NCBI RefSeq assembly: GCF_900177295.1 | Contig: NZ_FWZX01000004.1 | Span: forward strand, 248,001 to 312,000 | Direction of reading: 5' to 3' | Length of the DNA: 64,000 nucleotides | DNA from: Tistlia consotensis USBA 355 | GTDB lineage: Bacteria; Pseudomonadota; Alphaproteobacteria; Kiloniellales; DSM-21159 | Shown: positions 57,680-64,000 of the stretch, one piece after another | Numbering within the stretch: position 1 is the stretch's first letter | Layout of the letters: each line of letters opens with the position of its first letter | Position numbers and translations under genes: made by a program | The notes under the pieces: generated by a model | The model's database searches: none | Seen by the model: only the letters and a program-made list of their open reading frames with translations | Told to the model about the DNA's origin: nothing

Positions 57680-57766
57680 CTTTCTACTCCTTCACCTGGT
57701 TTGGCCTCGATCGAGTCCGCGAAAGGGTCGGGGCCACGCCTTCCCGATACCGTCCGCTGGGGAGTA

Positions 57767-57792
57767 GACGCGGCGCGTCGGGCCTTGTGACG
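57767..57792 (-). promoter_or_regulatory. ECF-type promoter of the rebB gene at 57350
   Basis: Minus strand: CGTCACAAGG (57792-57783), then CGTCTAC (from 57770); 14 nt between TCACAA and CGTC. Predicted start about 78 bp before the ATG. The best match to the shared motif. Confidence 0.75.
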
Positions 57793-57808
57793 GCGGTGAA
57801 GGGCCTGC

Positions 57809-57839
57809 GGCCGGCGCCCCGTCCGCCCGGGCGCCGGCC
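57809..57839. terminator. Hairpin after the reb gene at 57852
   Basis: GGCCGGCGCCC (57809-57819) pairs with GGGCGCCGGCC (57829-57839), loop 9 nt, 12 bp after the stop codon. No T-tract; a moderate terminator. Confidence 0.55.
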
Positions 57840-57851
57840 GGCCGGGGCGCC

Positions 57852-58454
57852 CTAGCTCGTCGGCTGGCTGGCGAGCCGGTCGACGATCGCCTTGGCGAGG
57901 GCGCTGACCGTCGAATCGCTGACCTCGCCGGCCAGCAGCGTGGTCGCCGTGGTGGTCGTGTCCAGGCCGGCCCCGAGCAGCTGCTCGATGCCCTTCAGGG
58001 TCGCGGTCTGCAGGATCGTGTTGGCGGTCGCCTGCTGCAGGATCGCGTTCTGCATGCCGGCGGCCGTCGCCCCGGCCATCGCCTGGTAGATCATCGACAG
58101 GGCCATGGCCGGCGACTCGCCGACCGCCAGCACGTTGGCTGCGGCCACCGCCTCGGCGGCGAGGCCGAGGCCGCTCGGCGGCGCCTCCGCGCCGTCGCCG
58201 CCGCCACCGCCGTCGCCGGCGGAGCCGCCGCTTCCGCCGCTGCCGCCGCCTCCGGCGGTCTCGCCACCCGTCTGTCCGGCCGACGTCCTGGCGGCCGCGG
58301 CCCTCGGAGCGGAGCGGCTGGTGGTGATGGTCTGCTCGTTCGCGCCCGACTTCACGGACACGGTCGTCGAATCGTCCTTCGGCTGGTCAACTGTCGTTTT
58401 GCCCGGAGCCGGAGCGGCGCCGGACCTGGTCTCGGACTTCTTGTCTTCTGGCAT
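57852..58454 (-). CDS. RebB-like fusion with long Gly-rich N-terminal segment
   Basis: A 200-residue protein. The first 90 residues are low-complexity: a Ser/Thr/Asp-rich part, then a Gly/Ser run (GGGGSGGSGGSAGDGGGGGD). Residues 99-165 carry a Reb-like core (EAVAAANVLAVGESPAMALSMIYQAMAGATAAGMQNAILQQATANTILQTATLKGIEQLL) with the GESPAMA-YQAMA helix in place. The ending STVSALAKAIVDRLASQP is unlike the rest. ATG 58454 has GGGAG; ATG 58472 has no site. It has no ECF-type promoter that I can find and is the outermost gene, divergent from leuC, so it may be regulated separately. Confidence 0.78.
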   Translation of the reverse strand: MPEDKKSETRSGAAPAPGKTTVDQPKDDSTTVSVKSGANEQTITTSRSAPRAAAARTSAGQTGGETAGGGGSGGSGGSAGDGGGGGDGAEAPPSGLGLAAEAVAAANVLAVGESPAMALSMIYQAMAGATAAGMQNAILQQATANTILQTATLKGIEQLLGAGLDTTTTATTLLAGEVSDSTVSALAKAIVDRLASQPTS

Positions 58455-58783
58455 GGCAAAGTCTCCCGTCATCGCGCAGCGCCACGCTGGCCGGACGCAC
58501 CGGACCCCTCCATCCCGCGCCGGCCTTGCCACGCCCCGGCGGGGACGTTCCCTGAGGGATCCGTTCGCCCGCAAGAGTAGCGGCTTTTTCCGGCGGCGGG
58601 AACGGCCTTGCAGATCGGCCATGCGCGCGGCGCGACCGCGGGCCGGGCGCGCTTTGACGGCGTCGCCTTCGGCGCTATGCTCGCCGCCCCCGAGGAAGGT
58701 CCCGCCAGAGGGCCGTCCGCCAGAGACCGTCCGCTGGAGACCCCGGGGTTACGTCCATCCGGAAGAGGAAGAGACCGCCCGCC
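58455..58783. other. Intergenic region reb array / leuC
   Basis: This 329-bp gap between divergent genes contains the candidate leuC promoter (58654-58681) and a T-rich patch (GGCTTTTTCCGG near 58590). I find no ECF-type site toward the reb side and no convincing leader peptide or T-box. Confidence 0.6.
58654..58681 (+). promoter_or_regulatory. Sigma-70 promoter of leuC-leuD
   Basis: TTGACG (58654-58659), a 16-nt spacer and TATGCT (58676-58681). Predicted start about 95 bp before the leuC ATG. Confidence 0.62.
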
Positions 58784-60208
58784 ATGGCACGGCCGCGCAC
58801 GCTGTTCGAGAAGATCTGGGACAACCACGTCGTCGAGCGTCAGGACGACGGCACCTGCCTCATCTACATCGACCGCCACCTGGTCCACGAGGTGACCAGT
58901 CCGCAGGCCTTCGAGGGCCTGCGCCTCTCCGGCCGCAAGGTGCGCCGGCCCGAGGCGACCCTCGCGGTGCCGGACCACAACGTGCCGACCTCCGACCGCT
59001 CCAAGGGCATCGAGGACGAGGAGAGCCGGATCCAGGTCGAGACGCTCTCGTCGAACTGCGCCGAGTTCGGCGTGCCGCTGATCGACATGAACGACGTCCG
59101 CCAGGGCATCGTCCACATCATCGGGCCCGAGCAGGGCCTGACCCAGCCGGGCATGACCATCGTCTGCGGCGACAGCCACACCTCGACCCACGGCGCCTTC
59201 GGCGCGCTGGCCTTCGGCATCGGCACCAGCGAGGTCGAGCACGTGCTGGCGACCCAGACGCTGATCCAGCGGCCGGCCAAGAACATGCGCATCGCCGTCG
59301 ACGGCGCGCTGCCCCACGGCATCACCGCCAAGGACCTAGTCCTGGCGATCATCGGCAAGATCGGCACGGCCGGCGGCACCGGCCACGTCATCGAGTACGC
59401 CGGCCCGGCGGTCCGGGGCCTCTCGATGGAAGGCCGCATGACGGTCTGCAACATGTCGATCGAGGGCGGCGCGCGCGCCGGCCTGATCGCCCCCGACCAG
59501 ACCACCTTCGACTACCTGAAGGGCCGGCCGATGGTGCCCAAGGCCGGCGCCTGGGAGCAGGCCGTCGCCTTCTGGAAGAGCCTGCCCAGCGACGAGGGCG
59601 CGGCCTACGACAAGGAGGTCACGCTGTCGGTCTCGGAGATCGAGCCGCAGGTCACCTGGGGCACCTCGCCCGAGGACGTGCTGCCGATCTCCGGCGTCGT
59701 GCCGGACCCGGCGGCGATCGCCGACGAGGGCCAGCGCCAGGGCGTCGAGCGCTCGCTGAAGTACATGGGCCTGACCCCCGGCACCCGGCTGCAGGACGTC
59801 GCGATCGACAAGGTCTTCATCGGCTCCTGCACCAACGGCCGCATCGAGGACCTGCGCGCCGTCGCGGCGATCGCCCAGAAGGCGCTGGCGGGCGGCCGCA
59901 AGGTCGCCGAAGGCGTCTACGCGATGGTCGTGCCGGGCTCCGGCCTGGTCAAGGAGCAGGCCGAGGCCGAGGGCCTGGACCGCATCCTCGTCGAGGCCGG
60001 CTTCGACTGGCGCGAGCCGGGCTGCTCGATGTGCCTGGCCATGAACGCCGACAAGCTGAAGCCCGGCGAGCGCTGCGCCTCGACCTCGAACCGCAACTTC
60101 GAGGGCCGCCAGGGGCCCGGCGGGCGGACCCACCTGGTGAGCCCCGGCATGGCCGCGGCGGCGGCCCTCACGGGCAGGCTCGCCGACGTCCGCGAGTTCC
60201 TCGGCTGA
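58784..60208 (+). CDS. leuC: 3-isopropylmalate dehydratase large subunit
   Basis: A 474-residue aconitase-family enzyme of leucine synthesis. The 4Fe-4S cysteines are in [12 protein letters not shown] and [48 protein letters not shown] and [21 protein letters not shown] are family motifs. It works with LeuD, encoded 118 bp downstream beyond a 31-bp-arm palindrome. A GGAAGAGG-type site precedes the ATG. In related genomes it typically follows rplS directly; here the reb region separates them. Confidence 0.98.
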   Translation: MARPRTLFEKIWDNHVVERQDDGTCLIYIDRHLVHEVTSPQAFEGLRLSGRKVRRPEATLAVPDHNVPTSDRSKGIEDEESRIQVETLSSNCAEFGVPLIDMNDVRQGIVHIIGPEQGLTQPGMTIVCGDSHTSTHGAFGALAFGIGTSEVEHVLATQTLIQRPAKNMRIAVDGALPHGITAKDLVLAIIGKIGTAGGTGHVIEYAGPAVRGLSMEGRMTVCNMSIEGGARAGLIAPDQTTFDYLKGRPMVPKAGAWEQAVAFWKSLPSDEGAAYDKEVTLSVSEIEPQVTWGTSPEDVLPISGVVPDPAAIADEGQRQGVERSLKYMGLTPGTRLQDVAIDKVFIGSCTNGRIEDLRAVAAIAQKALAGGRKVAEGVYAMVVPGSGLVKEQAEAEGLDRILVEAGFDWREPGCSMCLAMNADKLKPGERCASTSNRNFEGRQGPGGRTHLVSPGMAAAAALTGRLADVREFLG

Positions 60209-60225
60209 CGCGAGACTGTGCAGCC

Positions 60226-60305
60226 GGCGCCGGCCCGCTCCCCCGCCCCGCCACCCACGACAGTATCCTTCCAGGGGTGGCGGGGCGGGGGAGCGGGCCG
60301 GTGCC
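60226..60305. repeat. Dispersed GC-rich repeat, copy 2 (near-perfect palindrome)
   Basis: Arms of 31 bp (60226-60256 and 60275-60305) pair fully apart from one G-U, around an 18-nt centre beginning ACGACAGTATCC. The left arm and centre match the element at 17661. It lies between leuC and leuD, where it might fold into an attenuating RNA hairpin. Confidence 0.8.
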
Positions 60306-60326
60306 GAGACACTGGAGAGAGAGCCC

Positions 60327-60938
60327 ATGGAGAAGTTCACGACCCTGACCGCGGTCGCCGCGCCCCTGCCGATGGACAACGTCGATACCGACAAGATCAT
60401 CCCGGCGCGCTACCTCAAGACGATCAAGCGCACCGGCCTTGGCGCCGGCCTGTTCTCGGACATCCGCAAGGACGGCGACGGCAAGGGCGGGCCCTTCGTG
60501 CTCGACCAGCCGGCCTACAAGAACGCGAAGATCCTGATCGTCGGCGACAACTTCGGCTGCGGATCGTCGCGCGAGCACGCCGCCTGGGCGCTGCTCGACG
60601 GCGGCATCCGCTGCGTCATCGGCGAGTCCTTCTCGGACATCTTCTTCAGCAACGCCGGCAAGAACGGCATCCTGCTGATCCAGCTGCCGCCGGAAGAGAT
60701 CGAGAAGCTGATGGACGACGCCTCGCGCGGCGCCAACGCGACCCTGACGATCGACCTCGAGGCCCAGACCATCCGGGGCCCGGACGGCGGCACGATCCAT
60801 TTCGAGGTCGATCCCTGGAAGAAGCACTGCCTGCTGAACGGCCTCGACGACATCGGCCTGACCCTGCAGAAGGCGCCCTCGATCGACCGCTTCGAGGGCG
60901 GCCAGAAGGCTCAGCAGCCCTGGCTCTACGGCGCGTAG
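60327..60938 (+). CDS. leuD: 3-isopropylmalate dehydratase small subunit
   Basis: A 203-residue small subunit. [23 protein letters not shown] opens the fold; the loop [42 protein letters not shown] is the conserved aconitase swivel region; [23 protein letters not shown] and the ending APSIDRFE follow. Combines with LeuC. Its stop is 4 bp before the GTG of the flavoprotein gene, so they are in one unit. Confidence 0.98.
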   Translation: MEKFTTLTAVAAPLPMDNVDTDKIIPARYLKTIKRTGLGAGLFSDIRKDGDGKGGPFVLDQPAYKNAKILIVGDNFGCGSSREHAAWALLDGGIRCVIGESFSDIFFSNAGKNGILLIQLPPEEIEKLMDDASRGANATLTIDLEAQTIRGPDGGTIHFEVDPWKKHCLLNGLDDIGLTLQKAPSIDRFEGGQKAQQPWLYGA

Positions 60939-60942
60939 CTCG

Positions 60943-62190
60943 GTGACGGTCGACGTCGCCATCGTCGGGGCCGGCGCCGCCGGCCTCGGGGCGGCCGGTC
61001 GCCTGGCCGAGGCCGGGCGCAGCGTCGTCGTGCTGGAGGCGCGCGACCGGGTCGGCGGCCGCGCCCACGTCGTGCAGACCGCCGAGGGCTGGCCGATCGA
61101 CAAGGGCTGCCACTGGCTGCACTCGGCCTCGAAGAACCCCTTCGTTGCGCTCGCGGAACGGCGTGGCTTCGCGGTCGACCGCTGCGAGCAGCTCTGGGCC
61201 CGCGACTGGACCCGCAAGGTGCTCGGCGAGGCCGCCTACGAGCTGGAGGCGACCTGGGAGGAGCTGTTCGAGGCCGCCGAGGCGGCCGAGCGCAGCGGCC
61301 GCGACGCCTCGCTCTCGGCGCTGCTGCCTGACGGCGCGCGCTTCAAGCCGCACGTCGCGGCGGCAATCGGCTGGATCTGGGGCGGCGCGCTCGACGCGGT
61401 CTCGGCGACCGACCATGTGCGCAGCCTGGAGACCATGGAGAACTGGCGGCTGCCGGCCGGCTACGGCAGCTTCGTCGCCGACCTGGCGACGGACTTGCCG
61501 GTCGAGCTCGGCCGCGCGGTCGAGCGCCTCGAGCGGCTGCCGTCCGGCGTCCGGCTGAGCGGCGCCTGGGGCAGCCTCGAGGCCGCGGCGGCGATCGTCG
61601 CGGTGCCGCTCTCGATCCTGCAGCAGGGGCGGATCGCCTTCGCGCCCGGGCTGCCGGCGGCCCAGGCCGCGGCATTGGAGGGCCTGCGGCTCGGCTCCGA
61701 CAACAAGATCTACTTCCGTTTCCCGACCGAGCCGGGGCGCGACCCCTTCGGCGGCGAGCGCGACTTCCAGACCAACAGCCGCTACGACAGCGAGAGGGCG
61801 GCGCACATCCATGTCGCGCCCTTCGGCCGCGCCCTGGTCGAGGTCTATGTCGGCGGCCCGCTGTCGCGCGAGCTCGAGGCGGCGGGGTCCGGGGCGATGG
61901 TCGCCTACGGCCGCGAGGCCCTGGCCGAGTGCTTCGGCAGCCGGGTCGGGCCGGACCTGGAGCCGGTGCTGACCACCGGCTGGGATGCGGATCCCTTCAG
62001 CCTCGGCGCCTATTCCCACGCCCTGCCGGGGCGCGCCGACGACCGGCGGACCCTCGCCGCCCGCTTCGACGAGCGCCTGGCGCTGGCCGGCGAGCACACC
62101 AACGACGTCTTCCCGGCCTGTGCCCACGGCGCCTGGCTGTCCGGCCGGCGCGCCGCCGAGCAGCTGCTGGAGAGCGTCCCGGCCGCCTGA
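60943..62190 (+). CDS. Flavin-containing amine oxidase family protein
   Basis: A 415-residue FAD oxidoreductase. The dinucleotide fold DVAIVGAGAAGLGAAGRLAEAGRSVVVLEARDRVGGRA begins at once, DKGCHWLHSASKNPF follows, and the C-terminal ALAGEHTNDVFPACAHGAWLSGRRAAEQLL binds FAD, as in monoamine/polyamine oxidases. The substrate is unknown. Start is GTG 60943, 4 bp after leuD. Together with the ATPase gene on the other strand it lies between leuD and leuB. Confidence 0.88.
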   Translation: MTVDVAIVGAGAAGLGAAGRLAEAGRSVVVLEARDRVGGRAHVVQTAEGWPIDKGCHWLHSASKNPFVALAERRGFAVDRCEQLWARDWTRKVLGEAAYELEATWEELFEAAEAAERSGRDASLSALLPDGARFKPHVAAAIGWIWGGALDAVSATDHVRSLETMENWRLPAGYGSFVADLATDLPVELGRAVERLERLPSGVRLSGAWGSLEAAAAIVAVPLSILQQGRIAFAPGLPAAQAAALEGLRLGSDNKIYFRFPTEPGRDPFGGERDFQTNSRYDSERAAHIHVAPFGRALVEVYVGGPLSRELEAAGSGAMVAYGREALAECFGSRVGPDLEPVLTTGWDADPFSLGAYSHALPGRADDRRTLAARFDERLALAGEHTNDVFPACAHGAWLSGRRAAEQLLESVPAA

Positions 62191-62216
62191 GCGAGAGCGG
62201 ATTCGGACGATCTGGA

Positions 62217-63371
<1,155 letters not shown>

Positions 63372-63547
63372 GGAACGGCTCCGGACCGGTGGGGTCGGCC
63401 CACGATAGGCCGAGTCGGCCGGCGGCGGGAGGGCGGCCGCCGACCTCGCTCAAGGCAGCCCTGCCGGCGTGAGGCTTGCCGGGTCCGGCCCTTTCCGCTA
63501 GGCGAGGACCCGAATCTGCCAACGAACGAGTGAGGGGAAGCCCGATC

Positions 63548-64000
63548 ATGCCCGCCAACAAGTCCCTGCTGGTGCTGCCCGGCGACGGCATCGGCCCCGA
63601 GGTCATGGGCCAGGTGCGCCGCGTCGTCGACTGGATGGACAAGCGCCGTGCCGTCAGCTTCGACGTGACCGAGGACCTGGTCGGCGGTGCCGCGATCGAC
63701 GTCCACGGCATCCCCGTCACCGACGCCACGGTCGAGAAGGCGATGAACGTCGACGCCGTGCTGCTCGGCGCCGTCGGCGGGCCGAAGTGGGACAACCTCG
63801 ACTTCTCGAAGAAGCCGGAGCGCGGCCTGCTGCGCCTGCGCAAGGACCTGCAGCTCTATGCCAACCTCAGGCCCGCGCTCTGCTTCGAGGCGCTGGTCGA
63901 GGCCTCGACCCTGAAGCCCGAGATCGTCTCCGGCCTCGACATCATGATCGTGCGCGAGCTGACCGGCGGCGTCTATTTCGGTGAGCCGCGCGGCATCGAG
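63548..64000 (+). CDS. leuB: 3-isopropylmalate dehydrogenase (5' part only)
   Basis: The first 151 codons, running off the window end. [28 protein letters not shown] is the standard opening; [30 protein letters not shown] and [18 protein letters not shown] follow in order. GAGGGGAAG precedes the ATG. It catalyses oxidative decarboxylation of 3-isopropylmalate in leucine synthesis. Normally close behind leuCD; here two genes lie between. Confidence 0.97.
   Translation, partial: MPANKSLLVLPGDGIGPEVMGQVRRVVDWMDKRRAVSFDVTEDLVGGAAIDVHGIPVTDATVEKAMNVDAVLLGAVGGPKWDNLDFSKKPERGLLRLRKDLQLYANLRPALCFEALVEASTLKPEIVSGLDIMIVRELTGGVYFGEPRGIE

Noticed and set aside
52731-58454. Repeated segments across the reb region as a possible CRISPR or tandem-repeat array.
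   Set aside because: The repetition is in paralogous coding sequence with good ribosome sites, irregular spacing and differing third bases, not in identical short repeats.
58455-58783. A leucine leader peptide or T-box before leuC.
   Set aside because: No Leu-rich short ORF with a terminator/antiterminator pair and no T-box motif is visible.

Overview
The window is about 70% GC, densely coded, and reads as the chromosome of a free-living alphaproteobacterium, probably in or near the Rhodospirillales. The pointers are the protein content and gene orders: ftsK-lolA, glnK-amtB, ffh-rpsP-rimM-trmD-rplS, leuC-leuD-leuB, a 180-kDa-type NAD-glutamate dehydrogenase, and wide use of GTG and TTG starts. 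I see no insertion sequence, phage module, CRISPR array or rRNA. There is one tRNA (Gly, anticodon GCC). The assignment is from reading alone, without a database search.

Layout. 0-7.3 kb: cell-division translocase FtsK with LolA, an aminotransferase, a c-type cytochrome, a GST, and the ammonium module glnK-amtB behind a candidate sigma-54 promoter. 7.6-14.8 kb: a UbiH-type hydroxylase, a PhyH dioxygenase, an M24/DddP-like protein and a housekeeping run (thioredoxin-TPR, Lon-N, Trm112, DUF971, ProX-type editing protein). 14.9-19.9 kb: tRNA-Gly, an N-acetyltransferase, a cytoplasmic gamma-glutamyltransferase, a TPP enzyme and a MaoC hydratase. 19.9-25.3 kb: an MFS carrier divergent from a BigR/SqrR-type sulfide regulator, followed by two YeeE/YedE half-transporters and a TauE permease; then an old-yellow-enzyme gene with its TetR regulator and two matching operator candidates. 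25.4-34.6 kb: an orphan substrate-binding protein beside a large chemoreceptor, then NAD-glutamate dehydrogenase. 34.6-46 kb: a methyltransferase, a cyclase-homology protein, YbjQ, two regulator/transport loci, a B12-type radical SAM protein, purH and two surface-polysaccharide genes. 46-50.8 kb: the SRP/ribosomal operon ending in a strong terminator. 58.8-64 kb: leuC, leuD, an amine-oxidase-like flavoprotein, an AAA ATPase and the start of leuB.

The standout is 51.0-58.5 kb, between rplS and leuC. It holds an ECF-type sigma factor gene and eleven RebB-family genes (R-body / 'killing trait' subunits), plus one small unrelated ORF, all reb genes on the minus strand. Reading upstream of each transcription unit I find the same bipartite sequence, TCACA(A/G)-N14 or N15-CGTC, six times in front of reb units and once in front of the sigma gene itself. 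That arrangement looks like a self-activating ECF sigma factor with its own local R-body regulon. The reb genes fall into about seven transcription units, most followed by a GC hairpin. The paralogs form distinct structural classes: about 108-residue subunits, short subunits with Gly tails, and fusions carrying Pro-Glu or Gly-rich low-complexity segments. The layout suggests a multi-subunit, tunable R-body machine.
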